From Corydoras sp. C115 (taxonomy: Eukaryota; Chordata; Actinopteri; Siluriformes; Callichthyidae), in assembly GCA_019802505.1 (NCBI GenBank), contig JAFMOC010000692.1, forward strand, positions 77,501 through 141,500: 64,000 nt of DNA, written 5' to 3'. The notes beneath the pieces were generated by a model. The model did not search any database and had not been told where the DNA came from. It saw only the letters and a list, made by a program, of their open reading frames with translations. This document shows positions 1-11,634 of this stretch, one piece after another (within the stretch, counting starts at the first letter, position 1; the number at the start of each line of letters is the position of its first letter). The translations under genes and the position numbers were made by a program.

Positions 1-238
1 CGTTTCGGGCGCTGGGCAGATACACCCAGGAAAGGACACCAATCCATCGCTGAGCACACACTCACTCATACAGACACACTCTATATGGGGCAAATTGGAG
101 AGTTTAATGTTTTTGGACTGTGGGAGGAAAGCGGAGAACCCGGAGGAAACCCACGCGGACATGGGGAGAACATGGAAACTCCACCCAGATTGGGATTCAA
201 ACTGAGAGGCGATAGCGCTAACCACTAAACCACCCGGA
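1..238 (-). mobile_element. V-SINE, cut by window edge
   Basis: Antisense copy starting inside the 3' region and ending in a diverged head (cactaaaccaccc). The family consensus is described at 16,391-16,733. Confidence 0.9.
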
Positions 239-541
239 GACAAAATAGAACTAGATCCCTTTCACTAAAGTCAATAAATCCCCATAAAAGTTTGAAGGCA
301 GTAAAAAAAAGTCAGATGGCGGACAAACGGACACATTTAGATGTGTTAGTAAAGTGATACACCTCCACAAAAGAAGGTTTTAGAGGATAATGTTCACACA
401 TCATCAAACAAACACTTTCTATATACAGAAACGGCATTTTCTTAATATTGCAGATCCAACAGTGCCCTCTGGTGGACGCGATGATCCTTCCTTTAGAAAA
501 TTCTGTCTTCTACCAATTTCCAACAATATAAACAGGCCTAT
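239..541. other. non-repetitive spacer
   Basis: AT-rich sequence with no convincing gene or repeat. Confidence 0.6.
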
Positions 542-690
542 CGGGCGGCACGGTGGTTTAGTGATTTAGCATGTTCTCCTCTCAGCACTAGGGATTCCCG
601 GTTGGAATCCCAATCTGGGTGGAGTTTCCATGTTCTCCCCGTGTCCGAGTGGGTTTCCTCCCACAGTCCAAAAACATGGATCAAGTCAAT
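542..690 (+). mobile_element. V-SINE, 3'-truncated
   Basis: Head plus V-domain. It breaks off at ATGGATCAAGTCAATT and abuts the tail of an antisense copy, making a head-out/tail-in pair. Confidence 0.9.
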
Positions 691-1041
691 TCATTCATTC
701 ATTCATTATCTCCCGCTTTATCCTCTATTAGGGTCGCGGTGGGGTTCCCCATGCCCATCCAGGGGAGAACGTCTCGGGCGCTGGGCAGATACACCCAGGA
801 CAGGGCGCCAATCCATCGCTGGGTACACACTCACACACTCAAACACACTCTATATGGGGCAATTTTAGAGAACTCAATTAACTTGATCCATGTTTTTGGA
901 CTGTGGGAGGAAACCGGAGAACCCGGAGGAAACCCACGCGGACACGGGGAGAACATGGAAACTCCACCCAGATGGGGATTCGAACCGGGAATCCCTAGCG
1001 CTGAGAGGAGAACATGCTAACCACTAAGCCATCATGCCGCC
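691..1041 (-). mobile_element. V-SINE, full length
   Basis: Antisense, from the (TTCA)n tail to gccatcatgccgcc. Confidence 0.93.
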
Positions 1042-1044
1042 TAG

Positions 1045-1249
1045 ATCAAGTCAATTGAATTCTCCAAATTGCCCCATATAGAGTGTGTCTGTGTGAGTGA
1101 GTGTGTGCCCAGCGATGGATTGGCGCCCTGTCCTGGGTGTATCTGCCCAGCGCCCGAAACGTTCTCCCCTGGATGGGCATGGAGAACCCCACCGTAACCC
1201 TAATAGAGGATAAAAAGCGGGAGATGATGAATGAATGAATGAATGAATA
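1045..1249 (+). mobile_element. V-SINE 3' half
   Basis: Starts at GATCAAGTCAATTG, exactly where the copy at 542 stops. It has an ATGA tail. Together 542-690 and 1045-1249 look like one plus copy split by insertion of the antisense copy 691-1041. Confidence 0.9.
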
Positions 1250-1261
1250 GACAGGCCTCTA

Positions 1262-1605
1262 GGGCAGCACGGTGGTTTAGTGATTAGCATGTTCTCCTCT
1301 CAGCACTAGGGATTCCCGGTTCCAATCCCCATCTGGGTGGAGTTTCCATGTTCTCCCCGTGTCCGCATGGGTTTCCTCCGGGTTCTCCGGTTTCCTCCCA
1401 CAGTCCAAAAACATGGATCAAGTCAAGTGAGTTCTCCAAATTGCCCCATATAGAGTGTGTCTGTGTGAGTGAGTGAGTGTGTGTCCAGCGATAGATTGGT
1501 GTCCTGTCCTGGGTGTATCTGCCCAGCGCCTGAAACGTTCTCCCCTGGATGGGCATGGGGAACCCCACCGCGACCCTAATAGAGGATAAAGCGGAAGATA
1601 ATGGA
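1262..1605 (+). mobile_element. V-SINE, full length
   Basis: Head gggcagcacggtgg, B box diverged (ggttccaatcc), tail ggaagataatgga. Confidence 0.93.
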
Positions 1606-1616
1606 TTGTCTAAAGA

Positions 1617-1963
1617 GCGGCACGGTGGCTTAGTGGTTGGAATGTTCTCCTCTCAGCACTAGGGATTCCCAGTTCGAATCCCCATCTGGCTGGAGTTTCC
1701 ATGTTCTCCCCGTGTCCGCGTGGGTTTCCTCCGGGTTCTCCGGTTTCCTCCCACAGTCCAAAAACATGGATCAAGTCAATTGAATTCTCCAAATTGCCCC
1801 ATATAGAGTGTGTCTGTGTGAGTGAGTGTGTGTCCAGAGATAGATTGGCGTCCTGTCCTGGGTGTATCTGCCCAGCGCCCGAAACGTTCTCCCCTGGATT
1901 GGCATGGGGAACCCCACCGCGACCCTAATAGAGGATAAAGTGTAAGATAATGGATGGATGGAT
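1617..1963 (+). mobile_element. V-SINE, full length
   Basis: Head gcggcacggtggcttag, GGAT-type tail. Confidence 0.93.
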
Positions 1964-2585
1964 AAACAGGTCTCTCAAACCCAAGAAAGCAAGGACGAAA
2001 GAGACGTAGTCAAAACACTTAATCATTTTTAATAAATACTCTTTGTTTATACAAGAATAACGAAGCAAAAGTTAGACGAAGGCAGGTCTGTTTCTACAGA
2101 TTCGAGGTGAGGCAGATCCAAACAAAGCATGCCACCAGAAAAGAAACTCGCACAGGAATAGCGACTTAAGGCAGACTCAGCTAACAGCGATTCTAACGAG
2201 GTTTTTAAGGTGAATCCACGTCGAAAACCCATCGATGGCCCGCGGAGTTCACCTTCAGGTTCGAGTTAATACTGCACAGATCGTTCAGCCCGTCCAGAAT
2301 TGAAATATTCATGAGAATATAGGTTACAGTACCATTTGTTTTATATCTATATCACTTTTGCACGCCAGAAAAATACACGTTAAAGGTGAACTGACGTCAG
2401 AGTTCAACACTTACAAACATTACTCGACACACCGAAGGGAACACTTTCATTAACACGGTCGCGGAACCCTTAGGAAAGACGATTAAAACGGTTCCGATTA
2501 AGTCCCCTTTTGGTTAATTAGCTCAATCCCACGTCGCCTCCATTTAAAAATGACATGTCATTATTTTTCACATTGGATTTAGTCT
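1964..2585. other. non-repetitive spacer
   Basis: AT-rich, about 620 bp. Open frames are short and unrelated to known proteins. Confidence 0.6.
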
Positions 2586-2934
2586 GGGTGGCACGGTGGC
2601 TTAGTGGTTGGCATGTTCTCCTCTCAGCGCTAGGGATTCCCGGTTGGAATCCCAATCTGGGTGGAGTTTCCATGTCCTCCCCGTGTCCGCGTGGGTTTCC
2701 TCCGGGTTCTCCGGTTTCCTCCCACAGTCCAAAAACATGGATCAAGTCAACTGAGTTGTCCAAATTGCCCCATACAGAGTGTGTGTCTGTGTGAGTGAGT
2801 GTGTGTCCAGTGATAGATTGGCGTCCTGTCCTGGGTCTATCTGCCAAGCGCCCAAGACGTTCTCCCGTGGATGGGCATGGGGAACCCCCCCACGACCCTA
2901 ATAGAGGACAAAGTGGAATGGATGGATGTATGGA
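2586..2934 (+). mobile_element. V-SINE, full length
   Basis: Complete head to GGAT tail. Confidence 0.93.
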
Positions 2935-2950
2935 TTTAGTCATTTGGCAG

Positions 2951-3221
2951 ACGCGGGGGGGGGGGGGGGGTTCCCCATGCCCATCCAGGGGAGAACGTTT
3001 CGGGCGCTGGACAGATACACCCAGGACAGGACGCTAATCTATCACTGGACACACACTCACTCACACACACACTCTATATGGGGCAATTTGGAGCATTTAA
3101 TTTACCTTGAATCCATGTTTTTGGACTGTGGGAGGAAACCGGAGAACCCGGAGGAAACCCAAATGGACACGGGGAGAACATGGAAACTCCACTCAGATTG
3201 GGATTCGAACCGTGCCACCCT
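2951..3221 (-). mobile_element. V-SINE lacking tail
   Basis: Begins at an expanded G tract followed by ttccccatgcccatcc and ends in a shortened head. Confidence 0.9.
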
Positions 3222-3230
3222 TTAAAATAA

Positions 3231-3497
3231 CATCCATCCATTATCTTCCCCTTTATCCTCTACTAGTATCTGCGTGGGTTTCCTCCGGGTTCTCCACTTT
3301 CCTCCCACAGTCCAAAAACATGGATTCATGGTAAGTCGAATGCTCCAAATTGCCCCATATAGTGTGTCTGTGTGAGTGAGTGATAGATTGGTGTCCTGTC
3401 CCGGGTGTCCACGAAACGTTCTCCCCTGGATAGGCATGGGGAACCCCACCGCGACCCTAATAGAGGATAAAGTAGAAGATAATGGATGGATGGATGT
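3231..3497 (+). mobile_element. V-SINE fold-back fragment
   Basis: About 38 bp of antisense tail fused to a plus copy starting at the V-domain (tctgcgtgggtttcc), ending in a GGAT tail. Confidence 0.8.
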
Positions 3498-3974
3498 TAG
3501 AACAACCAAAGGCCGGATTATCTTCTTCATTCATTGTGGGATTAAACTAATTCCCAAAAAGTCAACTTAATAAAGCCCACACCATGTGACTCCTCTTCAC
3601 CCACAATGCCACTGCGGTGGATACGACACCATGTGACTGTAAGGGTCAGCCTCCATCTAAATTACATTTACATTACATTTTTGAAAAAAGAAATATAAAA
3701 CAAATCGTTTGGCCGTCCGGTAGAAGCACCGCAGGATTTTAAAAATCAATAACAAATATGATTTACGGGAAAATTTTGGTCACCGTCGTCAGTGAATCTA
3801 AACAATTAACCCCTTCATTACACCTTCATTAAAACACGTAGCGCTAACATAATGATCAGTATAGAAATGCACCACTGACTCTGATCCAAACTCATAAAAC
3901 TCATAAAACCATTTTCAGTTTATATCCGTTACAGTGCCATATTTGTACGGTTTGCATTCTATTTTACTAACTAT
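3498..3974. other. non-repetitive spacer
   Basis: AT-rich. No gene or repeat recognised. Confidence 0.6.
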
Positions 3975-4277
3975 CTTCCATCCATCCATTATCTCCCGCT
4001 TTATCCTCTATTAGGGTCGCGGTGGAGAACGTCTCAGGCGCTGGGCAGATACACCCAGGACAGGGCACCAATCTATCACTGGACACTCACTCACTCACAC
4101 AGACACACTCTATATGGGGCAATTTGGAGAATTCAATTGATTTGGTCCCACGCAGACACGGGGAGAACATGGAAACTCCACCCAGATTGGGATTCGAACC
4201 GGGAATCCCTAGTGCTGAGAGGAGAACATACCAAACCACTAATTGGCATGTTCTCATGCCAGCCACCAATGCCACCC
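3975..4277 (-). mobile_element. V-SINE with internal deletions
   Basis: The GTTCCCCATGCCCATCC segment and part of the V-domain are missing. The head is rearranged. Confidence 0.88.
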
Positions 4278-4300
4278 TATAAATATATATATATATATTT

Positions 4301-4653
4301 TCATTCATTCATTATATCCCGCTTTATCTTCTATTAGGGTCGGGGGGGGGGGGGGTTCCCCATGCCCATCCAAGGGAGAACGTCTCAGGCGCTGGGCAGA
4401 TACACCCGGGACAGGACGCCAATCCATCACTGGACACACACTCACTCACACAGACACACTCTATATGGGGCAATTTGGAGAATTCAATTGACTTGATCCA
4501 TGTTTTTGGACTGTGGGAGGAAACCGGAGAACCCGGAGGAAACCCATGCGGACACAGGAAGAACATGGAAACTTTTCCCAGATTGGGATTTGAGCCGGGA
4601 ATCCCTAGTGCTGAGAGGAGAACATGCCAACCACTAAGCCACCATGCTGCCCT
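4301..4653 (-). mobile_element. V-SINE, full length
   Basis: Follows an (AT)n run. G tract of about 13. Confidence 0.92.
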
Positions 4654-4674
4654 ATAAATATATATATCTATATA

Positions 4675-5029
4675 TTCATTCATTCATTCATTATCTCCCG
4701 CTTTATCCTCTATTAGGGTCGGGGGGGGGGTTCCCCATGCCCATCCAGGGGAGAACGTCTCGGGCGCTGGGCAGATAGACCCAGGACAGGACGCCAATCC
4801 ATCGCTGGGCACACACTCACTCACACAGACACACTCTATATGGGGCAATTTGGAGAATTCAATTGACTTGGTCCATGTTTTTGGACTGTGGGAGGAAACC
4901 GGAGAACCCGGAGGAAACCCACGTGGACACGGGGAGAACATGGAAACTCCACCCAGATTGGGATTTGAACCAGGAATCCCTAGTGCTGAGAGGAGAACAT
5001 GCTAACCACTAAGACACCATGCTGCCCTA
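4675..5029 (-). mobile_element. V-SINE, full length
   Basis: Third in a row in the same orientation. Its head ends in a TATATA linker like its neighbours, which suggests local duplication or repeated insertion at the linker. Confidence 0.92.
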
Positions 5030-5033
5030 TATA

Positions 5034-5390
5034 TTCATTCATTCTTTCATTCATTATCTCCCGCTTTATCCTCCACTAGGGTTGCAGGGAGGTTCCCCAT
5101 GCCCATCCAGGGGAGAACGTCTCAGGCGCTGGGCAGATACACCCAGGACAGGGCGCCAATCCATCGCTGGGCACACACTCACTCACACAGACACACTCTA
5201 TATGGGGCAATTTGGAGAATTCAATTGACTTCATCCATGTTTTTGGACTGTGGGAGGAAACCGGAGAACCCGGAGGAAACCCACGCGGACACGGGGAGAA
5301 CATGGAAACTCCACCCAGATGGGGATTCGAACCGGGAATCCCTAGTGCTGAGAGGAGAACATGCCAACCACTAAGCCACCATGCCGCCCT
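5034..5390 (-). mobile_element. V-SINE, full length
   Basis: Fourth tandem antisense copy with a TATATA linker at its head. Confidence 0.92.
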
Positions 5391-5465
5391 ATATATATAT
5401 ACACACACATAGAGAGTCAATATTATATTGTATTGTTCATTATCCCTAATAATGTTATTATTGGA

Positions 5466-5772
5466 GGTGGGGGGGTTCCCCATGCCCATCCAGGGGAGAA
5501 CGTTTCGGGCGCTGGGCAGATACACCCAGGACAGGGCGCCAATCTATCACTGGACACACACTCACTCACACAGATACACTCTATATGGGGCAATTTGGAG
5601 AACTCACTTGACTTGGTCCATGTTTTTAAACTATGGGAGGAAACCGGAGAACCCGGAGGAAACCCACGCGGACACGGGGAGAACATGGAAACTCCACCCA
5701 GATAGGGATTCGAACCGGGAATCCCTAGCGCTGAGAGGAGAACATGCCAACCACTAAGCCACCGTGCCGCCC
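5466..5772 (-). mobile_element. V-SINE lacking tail
   Basis: Starts at the G tract and ends gccaccgtgccgcc followed by a C tract. Confidence 0.92.
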
Positions 5773-6335
5773 CCCCCCCCCCTTCATTACACCATCATTA
5801 TAACATATATAGCTAACATAAGGAGCATTATAATGTGTTATACAGTCCGAACGTCTACCTCGACCGCATGTACATGTCGTTCGGGTACCTCGTTGAACAT
5901 ACTAACTGCTTATAAGGTTTCAAGGTGAAACCCGAAACGGAAACCCACATTTATAATTTAGAGTCAGGCCCCGTCACGGGCGAAAAAGATGCCGACTCGG
6001 CCGGATTTGGGGAAAGGGCTTGCGTTCGACACAATGGAGAACCAACCAAACTCCATCCACAACTCCTCCCTCTACCTTTACAATCTTTTAACATAGAAAT
6101 CGTCGATTAAGGTTACAGTTTCTTAGGTTCGAAGCCTTGCTGTCCCTACAAGGACAAGACATCCATGAAGTACACCTCCATCTACACACATTCTATGGAA
6201 ATACATATTACATCATGGACGTCCTAAAACCACTTGGGTCGTTGCTATCGTTAGAGAACCCGTCGTATTAAATATGACTATGATATCTGGGGACGTCCAT
6301 CTATTCATCATCATCATCTACCTCCAGATGACGGC

Positions 6336-6370
<35 letters not shown>

Positions 6371-7017
6371 CACACTATCGATAATACTTGCAAGAAAAAT
6401 ACACGAAATAATAGATTCCTTCTCTATTGTTGCGTTGTGATGTCCAATAAGGTCAATTCTGTTAATGAATGGCTTTAATTAGTTGCTTATTAAGGTAAAA
6501 AACGTCTAACTCGGCTCGGTCGATGCACCCACGTTCCGGAGTCCGGTGTCGTGTTTGTTCGCGGCTCATTTTGGGTTCTGCGTCTTCATTAGTTGGAGCT
6601 TATTAAGAGGAATGGCCAGTATTGCTGTGGTGGCACGGTGGCGCTTGGGTGGGGTGGGGTGGGGGGGTAGGAGTATCGCACCTGATCCGGTTCCGTCAGA
6701 TGCCCGTTGGGGTCATCGGCGATCACATGCCGGGTGGAGAGCTGCACATGCCGGGTGGAGAGCCATCAGCCGACGTAGCCAACGGAAAACATGGAATGAA
6801 GCCAGCTCCTGAGCGTGTGTGCTGTCCACTGTCCTCATGTCCTTCCATTTCCAGACTCAAAGAAGATGGACAGTCCATCCATGTGAGGCCCAAAAGCCAG
6901 GGTCTTGGGTATTGAGAGGAAGTATCGGGGCATTTGTAGGTTCTCCACTGATGTAGCGCTGTATAAAATGCCTTGTGTAGGGTTGCTGCAAACCAACCAG
7001 TTGCCCCTACAGTGTTT
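5773..7017. other. spacer with (CA)n at 6,339-6,374
   Basis: Mostly unique. 6,640-6,770 is GC-rich and carries a short direct repeat (cacatgccgggtggagag, twice, around 6,724-6,763). No coding region is supported. Confidence 0.55.
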
Positions 7018-7200
7018 CATCCTCTACTAGGGTCGTGGGGGGGACAGGGTATCACTGGGCACACACTCACTCACACAGACACACTCTATATGGGGCAATT
7101 TGGAACATTCAAATGACCTTGATCCATGTTTTTGGACTGTGGGAGGAAACCGGAGAACCCGGAGGAAACCCATGTGGAACCTGCTAACCACTAAGATGCT
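7018..7200 (-). mobile_element. V-SINE fragment
   Basis: Internal parts of an antisense copy with the conserved middle deleted and the head reduced. Confidence 0.85.
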
Positions 7201-7205
7201 TACCA

Positions 7206-7500
7206 TCCATCTCCCGCTTTATCCTTTATTAGGGTTGCGGTGGGGTTCCCCATGCCCATCCAGGGGAGAACGTTTCGGGCGCTGGGCAGATACACCCAGG
7301 ACAGGACGCCAATCTATCACTGGACACACACTCACTCACACAGACACACTCTATATGGGGCAATTTGAAGCATTCAATTGACTTGATCCATGTTTTTGGA
7401 CTGTGGGAGGGAACCGGAGAACCCGGAGGAAACCCACGTGGACACAGGGAGAACATGGAAACTCCACCCATATTGGGATTCCAACCTGCGAATCACTAAG
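7206..7500 (-). mobile_element. V-SINE
   Basis: Antisense, tail to V-domain. The head is cut to caatcactaagatgcttaccatcc, the same ending as the copy before it, indicating local duplication. Confidence 0.9.
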
Positions 7501-7507
7501 ATGCTTA

Positions 7508-7815
7508 CCATCCAACTTCCACTTTATCCAGTACTAGGGTTGAGGGGGGGTTCCCCATGCCCATCCAGGGGAGAACGTCTTGGGCTCTGGGCAGATACAC
7601 CCAGGACAGGGGGGCAATCTATCACTGGACACACACAGACTCACTCACACAGACACACTCTATATGGGGCAATTTGGAGCATTCAATTAACTTGATCCAT
7701 GTTTTTGGACTGTGGGAGGAAACCGGAGAACCCGGAGGAAACCCACGTGGACACGGGGAGAACATGGAAACTCCACCCAGATTGGGATTGGGAGAACATG
7801 CTAAACACTAAGCCC
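7508..7815 (-). mobile_element. V-SINE
   Basis: Third copy of the 7.0-7.8 kb group, with a shortened head. Confidence 0.9.
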
Positions 7816-8100
7816 TTGACTCACCGCTAGAACATTGTGTGATCTGGGCTGCCTGTTAAACTTTGTTATGTTGTATTAAACATCACAGAGCAATTAGCTG
7901 AAAATGTTAATTAGAACATATTAATTTTGGTCACTTAACCCATCAGTATTGAATTATTAATTTAACGATCTATACTACAGTCACTTTGCATAAGAGGCAC
8001 TCATCCTTCTTTGCTCATTAAGGGGGGGGGTGTTTATGTTTATTGCCCCAGCATCCCTCTTCGTTTCAATCTGACATGCAACCAGGTGTGAAAGGACTCC
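7816..8100. other. 3' flank of the PLCL gene
   Basis: AT-rich, non-repetitive, presumed 3' UTR plus flank. Contains the AATAAA at 8,039-8,044 and a nine-G run at about 8,022. Confidence 0.5.
8039..8044 (-). other. candidate polyadenylation signal AATAAA
   Basis: AATAAA on the minus strand lies 57 nt past the PLCL stop codon. It would give an unusually short 3' UTR. Later sites in 1-8,000 are possible, so this is only the nearest candidate. Confidence 0.25.
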
Positions 8101-8268
8101 TCAGATGCGCCCGTTGCCATGGCTACTACCCCGTCGGGAGGTCAGGCTGTGTGGTGTGTATTGGAGATCCGGGGTTAGGGTCAGGCCACAGGCCTCACAG
8201 GCCAACACCAGCTGCCTCAGGGCATCTAAGGCGTCCATTTTAGCCGTACGCAGCAGATCACACTGACC
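8101..8268 (-). CDS. plcl1-like: PLCL-family last exon with stop codon
   Basis: The acceptor ctgcttacag precedes GGT CAG TGT. The exon has 55 codons and ends at TGA (8,103-8,101). It reads GQCDLLRTAKMDALDALRQL, then VLACEACGLTLTPDLQ, and ends SSHGNGRI. The first half matches the family's GQ(G/A)DLLK-A-KNE-hydrophobic helix. The last 25 residues do not match anything I recall and are variable in the family. The seven exons sum to about 1,072 residues, in line with human PLCL1 (about 1,095) once the missing N-terminus is allowed for. Confidence 0.92.
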   Translation of the reverse strand, partial: GQCDLLRTAKMDALDALRQLVLACEACGLTLTPDLQYTPHSLTSRRGSSHGNGRI

Positions 8269-8497
8269 CTGTAAGCAGAGAGACGCAGGTTACGGAGACT
8301 AAATACTGCTTTCAAGCTACGAGATGAACCATAATTTAATATATTTATAATTTAACTTATTTATAAATCATCATCCAAGTTTCTACTTAGGCAATAATAA
8401 CCGCTTAAGAATTCATAAACCGCGGATTAAAAGAAATGATGCGTACTCATTAATCTGAAAAGTTACGGCTTGACAAATAATAACAAAGAGAAATTAT
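8269..8497. other. intronic unique sequence
   Basis: Intron next to the last exon. AT-rich, nothing further seen. Confidence 0.6.
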
Positions 8498-8806
8498 CCA
8501 TCCATCATCTTCTGCTTTATCCTCTATTAGGGTCGCGGGGGGGGGGGGGGGGGGGGGGTTCCCCATGCCCATCCAGGGGAGAATGTTTCGGGCGCTGGGC
8601 AGATAGACCCAGGACAGGACGCCAATCTATCACTGGACGCACACTCACTCACACAGACACACTCTATATGGGGCAATTTGGAGACCTTGATCCATGTTTT
8701 TGGACTGTGGGAGGAAAGCGGAGAACCCGGAGGAAACCCACACGGACACGGGGAGGACATGGAAACTCCACCCAGATGGGGATTCGAGTCAAGAATCCCA
8801 AGAGAA
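8498..8806 (-). mobile_element. V-SINE
   Basis: G tract of more than 20 at the CGCGACCC site. The head is missing. Confidence 0.9.
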
Positions 8807-8833
8807 ATCATTTATATTATATTATATTATTCA

Positions 8834-9199
8834 TTCATTCATTTTCATTATCTCCAGCTTTATCCTCTATTAGGGTCACGGGGGGGGGGGGGGGGGGGGG
8901 TTCCCCATGCCCATCCAGGGGAGAACGTCTCGGGCGCTGGGCAGATACACCCAGGACAGGACGCCAATCTATCACTGGACACACACTCACTCACACAGAC
9001 ACACTCTATATGGGGCAATTTGGAGCATTCAATTTACCCGAAATCAATGTTTTTGGACTGTGGGAGGAAACCGGAGAACCCGGAGGAAACCCACGCGGAC
9101 ACGGGGAGAACATGGAAACTCCACCCAGATGGGGATTCGAACCGGGAAGCCCTAGCGCTGAGAGGAGAACATGCTAAGCACTAAGCCAGCGTGCCACCC
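8834..9199 (-). mobile_element. V-SINE, full length
   Basis: Tail (TTCA)n, G tract of about 21, complete head gccagcgtgccaccc. Confidence 0.93.
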
Positions 9200-9202
9200 C
9201 AA

Positions 9203-9590
9203 GGTCAATTGAATTCTCCAGATTGCCCCATATAGAGTGTGTTTGTGTGAGTGAGTGTGTGTCCAGTAATAGATTGGCGTCCTATCACTGGGCACTCACT
9301 CACTCACTTACTCACTAACACACTCTATATGGGGCAATCTGGAGAACCAATTGACCTTGATCCATGTTTTTGGACTGTGGGAGGAAAGCGGAGAACCCGG
9401 AGGAAACCCACGCGGACACGGACACGGGGAGAACATGGAAACTCCACCCAGATTGGGATTCGAAGCGGGAATCCCTAGTGCTGATGAGACTGATAGACTG
9501 GCGTCCTATCACTGGGCACTCACTAACACACTCTATATGGGGCAATTTGGAGAATTCAATTGACTTGATCCATGCTAAGCCCGATCACAT
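9203..9590. mobile_element. V-SINE fragments, both strands
   Basis: A plus 3' fragment (9,203-9,285) runs into an antisense fragment (9,290-9,480), then a short repeat of its 3' part (9,490-9,580). The join gcgtcctatcactgggcac occurs twice. Confidence 0.8.
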
Positions 9591-9936
9591 GACATATTTC
9601 ACCCAAAACCGTTCCACCCCGTACCATGACACATGCTGGAAACAGTCTGGGTGGTCCCTCCTGGCTTCGACTCAGAGAACCCAACATCTGCTTTGGTCCT
9701 AAAACAAGCTGGATTCAAAAATGTGGACTGGTCTGAACCTGCCGCACGCCCCTCACACGGCACTCATTCTTCTAAAGGTTCAGTGCGTAATTAACAGCGA
9801 TTAATGGATTTACACTAATTGGGCATTTGCTTGCTCAGCACTATTGCTTTAACATGCACCCAAGCCACGCCCTTTCATCTGTGTCATCGTTTTTATATTC
9901 AAAACAGTGGTTTTAAGGTTTTATAAGACTGTGGTC
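9591..9936. other. intronic unique sequence
   Basis: No gene or repeat recognised. Confidence 0.6.
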
Positions 9937-10266
9937 GGTGGTTAGCATGTTCTCCTCTCAGCGCTAGGGATTCCCGGTTCGAATCCCCATCTGGGTGGAG
10001 TTTCCATGTTCTCCCCGTGTCCGTGTGGGTTTCCTCCGGGTTCTCCGGTTTCCTCCCACAGTCCAAAAACGTGGATTAAGTCAATTGAGTTCTCCAAATT
10101 GCCCCATATAGAGTGTGGGGTGAGTGAGTGTGTGTCCAGTGTTAGGTTGGTGCCCTGTCCTGGGTGTAGCTGCCCAGCGCCCGAGACGTTCTCCCGTGGA
10201 TGGACATGGGGAACCCCAACGCGACCCTAATAGAGGATAAAGCGGGAGATAATGGATGGATGGATG
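9937..10266 (+). mobile_element. V-SINE
   Basis: The head begins at GGTTAGCATG. GGAT tail. Confidence 0.92.
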
Positions 10267-10640
10267 TTTACACACAAAGGAGTTTGTTCTCCGGGCGCAT
10301 GGAGGTTAGCATGTTCTTCTCTCAGCACTAGGAATTCCCGGTTCGAATCCCCATCTGGGTGGAGTTTCCATGTTCTCCCCGTGTCCGTGTGGGTTTCCTC
10401 CGGGTTCTCCGCTTTCCTCCCACAGTCCAAAAACATGGATCAAGTCATTTGAATTCTCCAAATTGCCCCATATAGAGTGTGTCTGTGTGAGTGAGTGTGT
10501 GCCCAGTGATAGATAGGCGTCCTGTCCTGGGTGTATCTGCCCAGCGCCCGAAACGTTCTCCCGTGGATGGGCATGGGGAACCCCCCCCCCACGACCCTAA
10601 TAGAGGATAAAGCAAAAGATAATGGATGGATGGATGGATG
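10267..10640 (+). mobile_element. V-SINE with unrelated leader
   Basis: The head is replaced by tttacacacaaaggagtttg...ggcgcatggaggttagcatg. The same leader precedes the next copy, so leader plus SINE duplicated as a unit of about 370 bp. Confidence 0.9.
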
Positions 10641-10985
10641 TTTACACACAGAGGAGTTTGTTCTCCGGGCGCATGGAGGTTAGCATGTTCTCCTCTCAGT
10701 GCTAGGGTTTCCCGGTTCGAATCCCCATCTGGGTGGAGTTTCCATGTTCTCCCCGTGTCCGCGTGGATTTCCTTCGGGTTCTCTGGTTTCCACCCACAGT
10801 CCAAAAACATGGATCAAGTCAATTGAGTTCTCCAAATTGCCCCATATAGAGTGTGTCTGTGTGAGTGAGTGTGTGCCCAGTGATAGATTGGCGCCCTGTC
10901 CTGGGTGTATCTGCCCAGCGCCCAAGACGTTCTCCCCTGGTTGGGCATGGGGAACCCCACCGCGACCCTAGTCCCTAATATAGGA
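10641..10985 (+). mobile_element. V-SINE with the same leader
   Basis: Second copy of the leader plus V-SINE unit. Its tail is lost. Confidence 0.9.
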
Positions 10986-11009
10986 TTCAGTGGTAGGGAA
11001 TAATATAGA

Positions 11010-11345
11010 GTGGTGGCTTAGTGTTTAGCATGTTCTTCTACCAGCGCTAGGGATTCCCGGTTCGAATCCCCATCTGGGTGGAGTTTCCATGTTCTACCGT
11101 GTCCGTGTGGGTTTCCTCCGGGTTCTCCGGTTTCCTCCCACAGTCCAAAAACATGGATCAAGTGATTTGAATTCTCCAAATTGCCCCATATAGAGTGTGT
11201 CTGTGTGAGTGAGTGTGTGTCCAGTGATAGATTGGCGCCCTGTTCTGGGTGTATCTGCCCAGCGCCCGAGACGTTCTCCCCTGGTTGGGCATGGGGAACC
11301 CCACCGCGACCCTAGTAGAGGATAATGCGGAAGATAATGAATGAA
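11010..11345 (+). mobile_element. V-SINE, full length
   Basis: Head slightly diverged, tail (ATGA)n then an AATTA-rich run. Confidence 0.92.
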
Positions 11346-11634
11346 TGAATTAATTAATTTAATGAATTTTAATTAATTTAATTAATAAAACATACTGATA
11401 CATATGTCTCGGCATCTCTTCCTTATCATTAATAAATATTACATATAGACGTACCTGAGGTTATATTTAGAATTCTGCACTTTATTTTAGTAAGATTGAA
11501 AACACAATAATAATTCAGTTGCGCCTAAGTTGCCACTATGTGGCGCACTGCAGGGGAGCGGAGGATTTGCGCGCACACACGCACGACGGAAACGTTCGTG
11601 GTTCTAGGGAGACCGGCGTTAACCAGACTCGTAC
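11346..11634. other. intronic unique sequence
   Basis: AT-rich start, then a CpG-rich stretch (11,540-11,620) just downstream of the exon's donor. Nothing else recognised. Confidence 0.55.

Noticed and set aside
8470..9184. Long plus-strand frames (168-235 codons) with repeated GRWADTPRTGRQSI-like words
   Set aside because: The same words recur in dozens of frames on both strands because they translate V-SINE sequence. They are not genes.
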